A DNA stretch of 64,000 nucleotides from Gemmatimonadaceae bacterium (lineage in GTDB: Bacteria > Gemmatimonadota > Gemmatimonadetes > Gemmatimonadales > Gemmatimonadaceae). Within the stretch, counting starts at the first letter, position 1. Every line of letters starts with the position of its first letter. This document shows positions 8,551-18,512 of the stretch, in pieces. The position numbers and the translations under genes are program-made. The stretch is from the NCBI GenBank assembly GCA_036496605.1, contig DASXKV010000001.1, positions 1 through 64,000 on the forward strand, read 5' to 3'. The notes under the pieces were generated by a model that saw nothing but the letters and a program-made list of their open reading frames with translations, did not search any database and had not been told where the DNA came from.

Positions 8551-9027
8551 GTTTTGCCGGAGTCGAGGCGCAGGAGCACGACGTGGTAGCGCTTGCGCAC
8601 CGCCTCGATGCGATCGAACCAGAGCGAGCGATCGACGGCGGTGAAGTCTCGGCATCCTGCGTCAGCAGCTGTCGCAACGAGCGGGACGCGGCCTGGAGGT
8701 CGTCGTAGCTGCCGACGGAGGAGGGGTCGCTCCAGAGTTCCGTGCGTCCGATAGTAGGCGCAGGGCAGGCTCGGACAGCTGTCGGGACGCGCATGGCGCG
8801 AATGAGGGGCGAATCCCACAAGACACAAAGCTCCATCGCTTCGTCGACTCCATCAAAAGAACGATGGAGTCGCAGGTAGCTGGATTCGATTCGACCGCCT
8901 TCGCGTGATTCGCGTCCAAGAAACCCTGGACTCTGCACGCGGCATAGCTTGGAGGAGCCGTCGGGGCAGTCTGGAGTGGGCCCCAGGAGCGAGCGGCTCC
9001 GCTATCAATAACTCGATTACGCTGACC

Positions 9028-9819
9028 CTAGCCCCTCTTGTAAAACTTCCCCCGTACCGCCCAGAGCTCGGGAAAGAACCGCTGATTGATCGTGTGCTGC
9101 AGATACCGGGCGCCGAGGGTACCTCCCGTGCCGCCGGTCGTTGGACCGATGATGCGCTCGACCAGTTGTACATGCTTGAATCGCCACTGCGCGAACTGCT
9201 GTTCGTATTCGAGCAACGCCTCGGCGAGGAAGAAGAGGAGGCTCGGCCCCGGACCGACGTACAGCTGCTCGAGCGTCGTCTTCTCCTTCGCGAGGAGCCG
9301 GCAGAAGAGATCCTGGAGGGTTGGTCGCGCCACGCAGCGTTGAACGAGCGGCGGGATCGGCCCATGCTCCTCGAGCGCGTGCATGAAATGAGCATCTCGT
9401 AAACCAGACGCTGCTTCGATCGCGCGGAACTGCACGCTTTGCGACCCACTCGACGCGCCAAGATACCCGCGAAACTGGGCGAAGTGCTGCGGCGGCAGCG
9501 TCTCGAGCGAGTCCAGCTGTGCCGACACGATGCGCATCAGCGCGTTGAGCCGGCCCATGTGCCACAGCGACCGGCCGGCGTCAAAACGTTCGAGCGCAAC
9601 GGTCAGCTGGTCCAGATCGAAGAGGATCGCCTTGAACCAGAGCTCACTCGCTTGATGCACGACGATGAACAACAACTCATCGGGGTGCTCGGGCGTCGAT
9701 CGCGGCCGCTGGAGCGCGAGCAGCTCGTCCAGTGCGAGATAGCTCCCGTAGTCGATGCCCTCATCGTCGCCTCGAGATGCCGGCGCCTTACGAGCGCGCG
9801 ATCGTTTGGATGAGCTCAA
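9028..9819 (-). CDS. kynA: Tryptophan 2,3-dioxygenase
   Basis: A 263-aa heme dioxygenase that opens the indole ring of L-tryptophan to give N-formylkynurenine, the first step of the kynurenine route. The family region FIVVHQASELWFKAILFDLD lies around residues 50-70, and QHFAQFRGYLGASSGSQS with QFRAIE around 110-133. The N-terminus is basic and Ser-rich and the length is close to that of bacterial TDO. No kynureninase or kynurenine formamidase gene is adjacent. Its start overlaps the end of bshB1 by 4 bp (ATGA type, 9816-9819), so the two genes are translationally coupled. The functional link between them is unknown. Confidence 0.9.
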   Translation of the reverse strand: MSSSKRSRARKAPASRGDDEGIDYGSYLALDELLALQRPRSTPEHPDELLFIVVHQASELWFKAILFDLDQLTVALERFDAGRSLWHMGRLNALMRIVSAQLDSLETLPPQHFAQFRGYLGASSGSQSVQFRAIEAASGLRDAHFMHALEEHGPIPPLVQRCVARPTLQDLFCRLLAKEKTTLEQLYVGPGPSLLFFLAEALLEYEQQFAQWRFKHVQLVERIIGPTTGGTGGTLGARYLQHTINQRFFPELWAVRGKFYKRG

Positions 9820-10535
9820 AAGGTCGCGACCTCGAGTGCGACGATGTCGTCCACGAGCATCGTCTCGACGGCAAGGAACGGCTCACCAAACCGACGCCGG
9901 ATCAGCGAGCCATAGTACGCGGCATAGTGTCGAACCATGTCGTACAGCGGCTCACCGTTGGGGTAGACCTCTCCCGCCTGCGTGACGCCGCCGAACTGCG
10001 AATCGTAGCAGCGCACCGCGTCCATCTTGCGATCGAAGTCCTCGCTGACGTCGACGACGAACGTCGGCTTCGGCGCATCCTGCCGAAAGGACAGCGTGTG
10101 TACGACTTTGTGCGGCCGATGCTTCGGCACATCGGGCGCCAGCTTGGCCAGGCCGGCAACAAAACAGGCATCGCGCACCAGCTGCGACGTCACGATGTGA
10201 TCGGGATGTCGGCCGGTCGGCGCCGGCGCGATCACGACGCGCGCCCGGAATCGACGAATGACTCGGGCGAGTCGCTCGCGCGTCGGTGGATCATTGACGA
10301 TTCCCGCATCGGGGAGATCGAGATTCTCGCGCGCCGCCAGTCCCATAATCTCGGCGGCACGACTCGCCTCGGCGGCGCGCATCGCCACCGAGCCGCGGGT
10401 TCCCATCTCACCTTGCGTGAGATCGATCACGGCTGTGCGGTAACCCTGGCGCGCCGCCTTGATGAGCGTTCCGCCACACGTCAGCTCGACATCGTCGCGA
10501 TGCGCGGCGATGGCGAGCAGATCAACGTCGGTCAC
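9816..10535 (-). CDS. bshB1: LmbE-type deacetylase, probably bacillithiol biosynthesis BshB1
   Basis: A 239-aa zinc-dependent PIG-L/LmbE-family deacetylase. The metal motif A-H-R-D-D (LLAIAAHRDDVELTCGG; more often AHPDD) is at residues 10-14, and GRHPDHIVTSQLV around 108-120 supplies the second histidine. The middle (TQGEMGTRG, RAAEASRAAEIMG) and the tail (YDSQFGG, then GEPLYDMVRHYAAYYG) match the BshB1 group, which removes acetate from GlcNAc-malate to form the bacillithiol precursor. Substrate is inferred from family resemblance; bshA and bshC are not in the window. It follows the last permease gene after 95 bp on the same strand and overlaps kynA by 4 bp. Confidence 0.8.
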   Translation of the reverse strand: MTDVDLLAIAAHRDDVELTCGGTLIKAARQGYRTAVIDLTQGEMGTRGSVAMRAAEASRAAEIMGLAARENLDLPDAGIVNDPPTRERLARVIRRFRARVVIAPAPTGRHPDHIVTSQLVRDACFVAGLAKLAPDVPKHRPHKVVHTLSFRQDAPKPTFVVDVSEDFDRKMDAVRCYDSQFGGVTQAGEVYPNGEPLYDMVRHYAAYYGSLIRRRFGEPFLAVETMLVDDIVALEVATF

Positions 10536-10630
10536 GGTCGTAGAGCGTAGTGCGTTGGGCGTTGAGTGTCGTCCCTTCCGCGGCGAAGCTTACCTTCCAG
10601 CCCCAATTGCCGCTACGCATCTCACATCGG

Positions 10631-11925
10631 TTATTCGTACCGCAACGCATCGATTGGATCGAGTCGCGCCGCGCGCCGCGCCGGGAGAAGACCGAACACG
10701 AGCCCGAGCGACACCGACACCAGCACGGCCACCGCGGTGAGATTCAACGGCGGAACCGCGTGGACGTGCATCAGAAGTGTGATCACGCGGCCGAGCCCGA
10801 GTCCGACGAGAATCCCAATCACGCCGCCGGCGCCAGTGAGGGTCGCTGCTTCGAAGAGGAACTGCAAGAGAATGTCGGCGCGCGTCGCACCGACCGCTTT
10901 GCGCACACCGATCTCGCGCGTTCGCTCCGTCACGCTGATCATCATCACCGCCATCACGCCGATCCCGCCGACCAGCAACGCGACTCCCGAGAGCGCGATC
11001 ATCACGAGGAAGAAGACACCCGTCAGCTTGTTGAACACATCGAGTATCTGATCCTGCGTGATCATGTCGAAGGTGTTATGGTCCGCCGGACGGAGGCGCC
11101 GCATCTCGCGCAGCGCAATCGTCACCGCTTCCTGTGCATCGATGACCGTGACTCCGGGATTCGGCTTCACCGGTATGTACAGCGCGACGGTCTTGTCGAT
11201 CGTGAACTGATGATCGAGCATCGCAAACGGCACGATTCCAGCGATCTCCTGACCTGGGGGTTTGAAGATGTTCGCCGCCGGTTGGTAGATACCGACGACA
11301 CGCGCCGGACGACCGCCGAGCCTAACGAGTTTATCGAGTGGCGAGACCGCCCCGAAAACCTTTCGAGACACGTCGGCGTCGAGCACGACGACCGCGGCGC
11401 CGCTGGTGAGCTCGGCGTGGGTGAACCACCGGCCCGAGGCGAGATCGCCACCTTGAATCTCGGTGAAGCCGTCGTCCGCTCCCATGATGGCCTGCGGCTG
11501 CGTGCGCACCCCATTGTATTCGACGCGCTGGATCACCTGCGCCCAGATGCTCGCGTACGCGATCATCGGGAGGGTAGCGATGCGCTCGGCTTCATCTCGC
11601 GTCAGATCGGGGCGAACGCGAATCCACTTCGGGAGCCGGTCCGGATTGAGCGGGGTCTGCGAAAAGACTTTCATCACGTAGAACGTCGTCGGGCCCGCAA
11701 TCTCGATCGTTTCCACGATCTGATCGCGAATCCCCTGGACGATCGACGCCATCGCCATGACGACCGAGACGCCGATCACCACTCCGAGTACCGTGAGCCC
11801 CGAACGAAGCTTGTTCGCGCGCAGCGAATCGAACGAGAGCGTGATCGTCTCGCGGAGATTGGCGAGGAATCTGATCCACGCGGCGCGCCGCACCACGGTA
11901 CGTTCGCGAGGGGCTTTGGACGCCA

Positions 11926-11929
<4 letters not shown>
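10631..11929 (-). CDS. MacB-type ABC transporter permease, type B, copy 3
   Basis: A 432-aa MacB/FtsX-like permease without an ATPase domain. The N-terminal part reads SLRANKLRSGLTVLGVVIGVSVVMAM in overlapping pieces, with the first membrane helix near residues 45-65. A periplasmic MacB_PCD domain of about 230 residues follows, then three C-terminal helices (FFLVMIALSGVALLVGGIGVM, the SVTERTREIGVRKAVGATR cytoplasmic loop, and two more). It ends in LDPIDALRYE, the tail that marks the B type. It is the last gene of the export operon and its start overlaps the stop of A3 by 4 bp. A basic N-terminal extension of about 25 residues makes it longer than B1 and B2. Confidence 0.85.
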
Positions 11930-13167
<1,238 letters not shown>

Positions 13168-13295
13168 GTGGAAGCGACGAGTGGCCAGTACCGAGTACAC
13201 GCGAAGAGCGGTAAGCAAGCTTACCGCTCTTTTTCGCGACATGCTACAACGTTCTTCTGGAGCAACGTGGCGGCGCCACTCGCCACTCGCACCAC
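13168..13295. repeat. Inter-cassette element with perfect 12-bp hairpin (before A3)
   Basis: A 12-bp perfect stem, AGAGCGGTAAGC (13205-13216), loop AA, GCTTACCGCTCT (13219-13230), is followed on the + strand by four T. It is flanked by a GAGTGG-containing arm (about 13171-13185) and a complementary CCACTCGCCACTCGC arm (about 13275-13290). Transcription of the operon runs the other way, where no U-run follows, so it is not a standard terminator for these genes. Confidence 0.7.
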
Positions 13296-14567
13296 TCACT
13301 CGTACCGGAGTGCCTCGATCGGATCCAATCGCGCGGCGCGATAGGCGGGCATGATACCGCAAACCACGCCCGTCAGGGCGCTCATACCGAGTGCCGCGGC
13401 GATCGACGTCATCGGCGTGGACGCTGGTATCGCCGGCCATTTCGTGCGGACGACGACGGCGACGACAATACCGAGCACGAGCCCGACCGCGGCGCCCATC
13501 GCCGTGAGTGTCACGGCTTCGACGAGGAATTGCCAGAGAATCGTCCCGCGCGTTGCGCCGAGCGCCTTACGAATGCCGATTTCTCGCGTGCGCTCGGTGA
13601 CCGAGATCATCATGATGGCGACCACCCCGACGCCGCCCACGAGAAGTCCGACCGCCGACAGGGAAATCCCGACAAGGAAGAACGTTCCGAACAGCTTGTT
13701 GTACGTCTCCAGCAGACGGTCCTGCGTAACGATGGCGAAGTTATTGGGCTCACTCGGACCCAGACTGCGCATCGCACGAAACTGTGCCGTGACTTCGTCT
13801 GTCGCTTCGTCGACGCTGACTCCGGCTCGCGGCTTCACGATCAGATTGTTGCCGCGCATCCAGAAGCTCAGATGACGCCGCGCGGTCTCCCAGGGAAGAA
13901 TCGCTTTTGGCGAATCCCCGCCGCCCGCGGACGTCGGCGTGCCCATCGGACTTGCCATGTAGTGGTACAGACCGATCACTCGAAATGGGACGCCGTTGAT
14001 CGTTAGGTCCTTGTCGATCGGATCGGAATCCCCGTAGAGCATCTCCGCCATCTTGTCGTTGATGACGACGACCGGGGCGGCATTCGCGTTCTCGGCGTAC
14101 GTGAAACTTCGCCCCGGATAGATGTCGCCGCCGTCGACGTCCGTCCAATTCGGCGTGTACGCTTCCATGCCCGCGTTGAGCTCACGATCCTTGTACTTGA
14201 ACGTGCCGCCGTTGGCGACGTGCGAGGTCACCGCCAGGATGCTCGGCAGCCGCTCGATCGCGTTTGCTTCGTCGATCGTGATCGGAGGGTTGCGTCGATC
14301 GGGACAGGTTTCGTCAGTACCATCACACGCTTGGAACGCGGCGATGTTCCGTCGATAGATGAAGAAGGACGTTGGGCCGGCCGCCTCGACGTCTCGCGCG
14401 AAGCTCTCATTGATACCGCGCACGACGGACGAGAGCGCGACGACAACGAAGACGCCGACCGCCACGCCCATGATCGTGAGCATCGCGCGGACTTTGTTGG
14501 ATCGCATCGAGTCGATCGCGAGCGTAACGCCTTCGAACGCGAGCAGCAGTCGATTCAGAATGCGCAT
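13296..14567 (-). CDS. MacB-type ABC transporter permease, type B, copy 2
   Basis: A 423-aa permease starting at ATG 14567, with an AGGAG Shine-Dalgarno sequence that overlaps the A2 stop codon region. The frame is open further upstream only as a shadow of A2. Layout: first helix about 25-48 (MRSNKVRAMLTIMGVAVGVF), periplasmic domain about 50-290 (including SFFIYRRNIAAFQACDGTDE, a segment also seen in shorter form in B1), three helices to the end with SVTERTREIGIRKALGATR, and tail LDPIEALRYE. The LGA residues of that loop are encoded CTC-GGC here, while B1 uses TTA-GGC, which creates the octamer. It is coupled to A2 (4-bp gap). Confidence 0.87.
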   Translation of the reverse strand: MRILNRLLLAFEGVTLAIDSMRSNKVRAMLTIMGVAVGVFVVVALSSVVRGINESFARDVEAAGPTSFFIYRRNIAAFQACDGTDETCPDRRNPPITIDEANAIERLPSILAVTSHVANGGTFKYKDRELNAGMEAYTPNWTDVDGGDIYPGRSFTYAENANAAPVVVINDKMAEMLYGDSDPIDKDLTINGVPFRVIGLYHYMASPMGTPTSAGGGDSPKAILPWETARRHLSFWMRGNNLIVKPRAGVSVDEATDEVTAQFRAMRSLGPSEPNNFAIVTQDRLLETYNKLFGTFFLVGISLSAVGLLVGGVGVVAIMMISVTERTREIGIRKALGATRGTILWQFLVEAVTLTAMGAAVGLVLGIVVAVVVRTKWPAIPASTPMTSIAAALGMSALTGVVCGIMPAYRAARLDPIEALRYE

Positions 14568-14571
14568 CTCA

Positions 14572-15813
14572 TCACTCCTGTCGAAGCGCCTCGATCGGAT
14601 CGAGCAGCGAGGCGCGCCGGGCGGGATAGACGCCCGAAACGATGCCGACGACGAGGCCCAGCATGGTGGCGGCGACGAGCGACCAGGGTGCGACGGCGGC
14701 GGGGAGGAACGGGAACTTCCAGGAGATTCCCTTGGCGATCGCGATACCCAGCGCAATGCCGATCAGCGCGCCGAGCGTGCTCAACGTCGCCGCCTCGACG
14801 AGAAACTGGCCCAGGATGTCGCGGCGCCGAGCGCCTAACGATTTGCGGATCCCGATCTCGCGCGTTCGCTCGGCGACGGCGACGAGCATGATGTTCATGA
14901 TCACGAGTCCGCCGACGATCAGTCCGACGAAGGGCAGGGCGGTCCCCGCGACCGTCATCACCTTGCGCGTCTTCTCGAACGCCACGAGCGCCGTCTCCGA
15001 CGTTTCCATGGCAAAGTCGTCGGGCTGGACGGGTCGCAGATGCCGGAAGCCACGGAGGAACTCGCGTACGTTCTCCATCGAGTCGTACATGAGGAGCTGC
15101 GACGCCGACTGCACCATCAATCCGTCGATGTCTCCACGAGGATTGGTGAGCCGATGCATCGGTGAGCTGAACGGCGCGATGACCATCTTGTCCATCGACA
15201 TGCCGAACAGGGAGCCCTGATGCTCGATGACGCCGATGATCGAGTACGGCATGCTGCCGATTCGGAGCTCGCGGCCGATAGCGTTGAGGCCCGGGAAGAA
15301 GAACTTGGCCACTTCGTCGCCAATGACGACGACGGGAGCGCCGAGCTCGACTTCCTGTTGGGTGAACGCCCGTCCGCTGCTCAGATCGTACTTCTTTATC
15401 GTGAAGTAGTCGCCATCGACCGCGTGTGCTTCAACCTGACGCGGGCGCGCGTACGGCGACGTCGCCCAGAGATTCTCCTGGCTCTCGACGGCCCAACGCG
15501 TCCCGTTAGGCAGCACGGCGACGATCGCGCGCACATCCTTCTGGTAGAAGGGCGGTCGTTTCTGCCACTCGCGCCACTGCTCGCGCGTGGTGTTGTTGCC
15601 GAACCAGGGGAAGCGCCGCAGGGTGAACGTATTGGCCCCGAGGATGCGACCGATGAAGTCGTTCTCGACATATCGGCTCATGCCCTCGACGATCGAAACG
15701 ACAGTGATGAGGAACATGACGCCGATCGTCACGCCCGCGAGCGTGAAGAAGCTCTTGAGCTTCTGCACGCGGATCTGTGCAAGCGCTAGGCGGACGGCTT
15801 CGAGGAGAGACAT
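14572..15813 (-). CDS. MacB-type ABC transporter permease, type A, copy 2
   Basis: A 413-aa permease that starts MSLLEAVRLALAQIRVQKLK at ATG 15813. The first helix lies about 20-45 (FFTLAGVTIGVMFLITVVSI), the periplasmic MacB_PCD domain about 50-280, and three C-terminal helices follow with the loop AVAERTREIGIRKSLGARRRD. The tail is LDPIEALRQE. It resembles A1 most closely: both start with SLLEAVRLAL or PLFEAVRLAL and both have KSLGARRRDIL. Octamer copies are at 14833 and 15504; the one at 14833 encodes S-L-G with TTA, where A1 has CTA-GGT. Its 5' side is separated from B1 by a hairpin element; its 3' side abuts B2. Confidence 0.87.
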   Translation of the reverse strand: MSLLEAVRLALAQIRVQKLKSFFTLAGVTIGVMFLITVVSIVEGMSRYVENDFIGRILGANTFTLRRFPWFGNNTTREQWREWQKRPPFYQKDVRAIVAVLPNGTRWAVESQENLWATSPYARPRQVEAHAVDGDYFTIKKYDLSSGRAFTQQEVELGAPVVVIGDEVAKFFFPGLNAIGRELRIGSMPYSIIGVIEHQGSLFGMSMDKMVIAPFSSPMHRLTNPRGDIDGLMVQSASQLLMYDSMENVREFLRGFRHLRPVQPDDFAMETSETALVAFEKTRKVMTVAGTALPFVGLIVGGLVIMNIMLVAVAERTREIGIRKSLGARRRDILGQFLVEAATLSTLGALIGIALGIAIAKGISWKFPFLPAAVAPWSLVAATMLGLVVGIVSGVYPARRASLLDPIEALRQE

Positions 15814-15924
15814 CAATGGTTGTCGGTGATTGGTCGTTGGTGATTGGTGCCCCTGTCTCAGCCGGCGAGCAGAGCTCGCCGGCCTTCTCCTCTCACCAAC
15901 AACCAACAACCAATCACCTGGCAC
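15814..15924. repeat. Inter-cassette element with perfect 10-bp hairpin (before A2)
   Basis: The centre is GCCGGCGAGC (15861-15870), loop AGA, GCTCGCCGGC (15874-15883). Outside it lie a G/T-rich arm at 15818-15848 (repeats of GGTTG, GGTGATTGGT) and a complementary A/C-rich arm at 15895-15918 (ACCAACAACCAACAACC). The whole region could fold as a long imperfect stem capped by the perfect hairpin. It separates cassette 1 (A1-B1) from cassette 2 (A2-B2). Confidence 0.75.
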
Positions 15925-17181
15925 TCACTCATATCGAAGTGCTTCCACCGGATCCAAGCGCGATGCCCGGAAGGCGGGGAGCATGCCGAACAGCACGCCC
16001 GCGATTGCGCTCGATGCGAGCGCGGCGACGATGGCGATCGGAGGCGTGGACGCGTCGATCGGGGTCAGGCTGCGAATGACGAGCGTGAGGGTGCCGCCAA
16101 TGATCAGTCCGACGATCGCTCCGACCGTTGTCAGCGTCGCCGCTTCGACGAGGAACTGCCAGAGAATCAGGCGGCGCGTCGCGCCTAACGCCTTGCGCAC
16201 GCCGATCTCGCGCGTCCGCTCGGTCACCGAGATCATCATGATGGCGACCACGCCAACGCCGCCGACCAGCAACCCGATCGCCGAGAGCACCATCATCACG
16301 AGAAAGAACATTCCGACGATCTTGTTGTAGAGCGCGAGAATCTTCTCGGGTGTCGTGGTGAAGAAGTCGTTCGTCTGCCCAGGTCGGAGATGCCGGGCGG
16401 CGCGCAGCGTTGCGATGGTCTCGTCCATCGCGGCGTCCCGATCGACGCCGTCTCGGGGCTTCACCGAGAGCTCCAGCCACCAGAGGCTCACGTTCAACCG
16501 GCGCTGCGCGGTGGTGATGGGAACGATCAGCTTCCCCTTGTCGCCGCTGTCGAAGAGGTTCGGGATCGGGTTGTAGACGCCAATGACCGTGAACAGCTCG
16601 CCGTTGAGGCGAATCTCCTTCCCGACTGCTTCCTCGCCGTTGAACAAACGCTCAACGACCTTGTCGTTCACGAGGACGACGGGCGCGGCCGCGTCGTATT
16701 CGGACGAGGTGAAGTTCCGACCGCTGGTAATATCGCCACCCGCCATGTCGAACCAGTTGGTCGAGTAGCCGGTCACTCCTACTCCAGGCAGCTCGCGATC
16801 CGCGTACTTCGTGCTCGCCGACGTTTCGATCGACGCGCTCACGTCCTTCACCATCGGCAGTTGCTGAATCTCGTGGGCCTGGTCGAGCGTGAGCGGACGG
16901 AAGCGAATCCAGGGACAGGACTCGCCACCGCCGTCGCACGAGGTGAACTCGGCTGGCCAACGGGAGACGAAGAACGTCGTCGGCCCGGCAGCAGCGAGAC
17001 TTCGCGAGACGCCCGAGTTGATGCCGTGCACCGCCGCCGACATCACCGTCACGACGAACACGCCGACCGCGATGCCGAGAATGGTGAGGCCGGCGCGTAC
17101 CTTGTTCGTGCGAATTGCGTCGAAGGCGATGAAGATGCCTTCGGTGAGCTGGTACAACGTGTTCGTGATGGATCGCGTCAT
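15925..17181 (-). CDS. MacB-type ABC transporter permease, type B, copy 1
   Basis: A 418-aa permease starting at ATG 17181 (MTRSITNTLYQLTEGIFIAF). The first helix is about 35-58 (KVRAGLTILGIAVGVFVVTV) and the periplasmic domain about 60-285, with PAEFTSCDGGGESCPWIRF, which like B2 has a short Cys-containing loop. Three helices follow around 295-410 with SVTERTREIGVRKALGATRR, and the tail is LDPVEALRYE. The octamer copy at 16183 encodes A-L-G with the rare codon TTA. It starts 10 bp after the A1 stop, so A1-B1 form a coupled pair and probably a heterodimer. Confidence 0.87.
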   Translation of the reverse strand: MTRSITNTLYQLTEGIFIAFDAIRTNKVRAGLTILGIAVGVFVVTVMSAAVHGINSGVSRSLAAAGPTTFFVSRWPAEFTSCDGGGESCPWIRFRPLTLDQAHEIQQLPMVKDVSASIETSASTKYADRELPGVGVTGYSTNWFDMAGGDITSGRNFTSSEYDAAAPVVLVNDKVVERLFNGEEAVGKEIRLNGELFTVIGVYNPIPNLFDSGDKGKLIVPITTAQRRLNVSLWWLELSVKPRDGVDRDAAMDETIATLRAARHLRPGQTNDFFTTTPEKILALYNKIVGMFFLVMMVLSAIGLLVGGVGVVAIMMISVTERTREIGVRKALGATRRLILWQFLVEAATLTTVGAIVGLIIGGTLTLVIRSLTPIDASTPPIAIVAALASSAIAGVLFGMLPAFRASRLDPVEALRYE

Positions 17182-17191
17182 GAGTAGTTCC

Positions 17192-18433
17192 TCATTCGCT
17201 GCGCATCGCGAGAATCGGGTCGAGGCGCGACGCCCGGCTGGCCGGATACGCGCCGGCAACGACGCCAACGCCGCCGCCGACGGCGACGGCGAGTACGATC
17301 GACCATGGCGCGACGGCCGCCGGCAGCGGGGATACCTTTGCCACCACCTCCGCGAGCGTCACCCCGAGGCCGACGCCGATGAGTGCGCCCATTGAGCTCA
17401 ACGTCGCCGATTCCACGAGGAACTGCGCGAGGATATCACGCCGGCGCGCACCTAGCGACTTGCGGATTCCAATCTCCCGCGTCCGCTCGGCGACGGCGAC
17501 GAGCATGATGTTCATGATCACGATCGCGCCAACGACGAGCCCGATCGCCGGCAAGAAAATGCCCGCCATCACCATGAACTTGCGGATCGTCCGCCACTGG
17601 CTCAGCGCCGACTCCGAGCTCTCGAGCACGAAGTCGTCGCCTTCGGCGGGTCCGAGACGATGGCGCTTCCGCATCAACTCCCGCACGATCTCCTCGAGAC
17701 CACCGAACGCCGCCGGATTCGGAGCCTGCACCACGACGCCGTAAAGATTGTTCCGCGCGCCGGTGATGCGTGACATCTCCGAATGGAATGGCGCGATGAC
17801 CTGACGATCCAGCGCCAACCCGAATACCGTGCCCTGTTTCTCGAGAACGCCGATGACAGTGAACGGGAAGCGGTGAATGCGAATCTCGCGGCCGATCGGA
17901 TCGAGACTTGGGAAATACCGCTCGGCAACCTCCTGACCGATGACGATCACCGGCGCACCAAGCGCATCCTCCTGCTCGTTGTACACGCGTCCTTTCGAGA
18001 GCGCGAGATCCTTGATCAGGAAGTACTCTGGCGTCGCTGCTTCAGCCATGACCTTGGGGCCGCCTTGCGCGAATGGCGAGCTCGCATCGGTACGCGTGAC
18101 GTCGTGCATCGCCCACCGCGACCCGGGCGGTAATGCCTCTCGCACCGCGAGCGCGTCGTCGACCTGGATCTTCGGCCGCCGCTGCCACGCCTTCCACTCG
18201 TCCTCGGTGACGTCGTTCTGAATGTCCGGGAACCTGCGCAGGTTGAACGTATTCACGCCGAGGAACTTCCCGGCGAAATCCTCCTCCACGTAGCGATTCA
18301 TCCCCTGCACGATCGAGACGACGGCGATCAGGAACATCACGCTGATCGTGACGCCGATGAGCGTGAAGAAGCTCTTGAGCTTCTGCACGCGCAGCGTACC
18401 CAGAGCGAGGCGAACGGCTTCGAAAAGAGGCAT
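17192..18433 (-). CDS. MacB-type ABC transporter permease, type A, copy 1
   Basis: A 413-aa permease starting at ATG 18433 (MPLFEAVRLALGTLRVQKLK). The first helix is about 20-45 (FFTLIGVTISVMFLIAVVSI). The periplasmic MacB_PCD domain (about 50-280) is followed by three helices with the loop AVAERTREIGIRKSLGARRRD, and the tail is LDPILAMRSE. It is the first permease after the ATPase gene, separated from it by a purine-rich/pyrimidine-rich element at 18434-18512. The frame stays open upstream of 18433, but that part only reads through the element. MacB-type systems use ATP in the cytoplasm to drive substrate movement between periplasm and outer-membrane channel rather than across the inner membrane. 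Confidence 0.87.
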   Translation of the reverse strand: MPLFEAVRLALGTLRVQKLKSFFTLIGVTISVMFLIAVVSIVQGMNRYVEEDFAGKFLGVNTFNLRRFPDIQNDVTEDEWKAWQRRPKIQVDDALAVREALPPGSRWAMHDVTRTDASSPFAQGGPKVMAEAATPEYFLIKDLALSKGRVYNEQEDALGAPVIVIGQEVAERYFPSLDPIGREIRIHRFPFTVIGVLEKQGTVFGLALDRQVIAPFHSEMSRITGARNNLYGVVVQAPNPAAFGGLEEIVRELMRKRHRLGPAEGDDFVLESSESALSQWRTIRKFMVMAGIFLPAIGLVVGAIVIMNIMLVAVAERTREIGIRKSLGARRRDILAQFLVESATLSSMGALIGVGLGVTLAEVVAKVSPLPAAVAPWSIVLAVAVGGGVGVVAGAYPASRASRLDPILAMRSE

Positions 18434-18512
18434 GGATGGCAGGGCGGCGAGTTGAGGGCGGTGGGTAGAAGGGCGGCGGTTCACCCTCTGCTCTCTGCCC
18501 TCCACCCTCTGC
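18434..18512. repeat. Inter-cassette element (before A1)
   Basis: A G-rich arm at 18441-18479 (AGGGCGGCGAGTTGAGGGCG and onward) is followed directly by a complementary C/T-rich arm at 18480-18512 (CACCCTCTGCTCTCTGCCC). No perfect central hairpin is present. It sits between the ATPase gene and A1, the same relative position as the elements before A2 and A3. Confidence 0.6.

Larger units (their letters stand above)
8231..9027. other. About 800 bp without a convincing gene
   Basis: Between the barrel gene and kynA I find no open frame that looks like a conserved protein. The first 50 bases are G-rich (GGGGAATAGGGGCTAG). Two arrays of 21-bp tandem repeats follow at 8312-8437 and 8459-8550. The remaining 480 bases have several open frames only because 21 is a multiple of three and the DNA is GC-rich. 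A 169-codon minus-strand frame (8938 to 8429) runs through the second array as ANAPTPE-type heptapeptides, but its N-terminal part has no recognisable fold. It could be a decayed gene. I would not call a CDS. Confidence 0.6.

Noticed and set aside
8429-8938. A 169-codon minus-strand gene ending in ANAPTPE heptapeptides
   Set aside because: The frame is open because 21-bp repeats preserve frame; the N-terminal part shows no fold, and two other frames are also open there.
13205-13234. The 12-bp hairpin as a terminator of the permease operon
   Set aside because: The T-run follows the stem on the + strand, while the operon is transcribed on the minus strand, and no + strand gene ends there.
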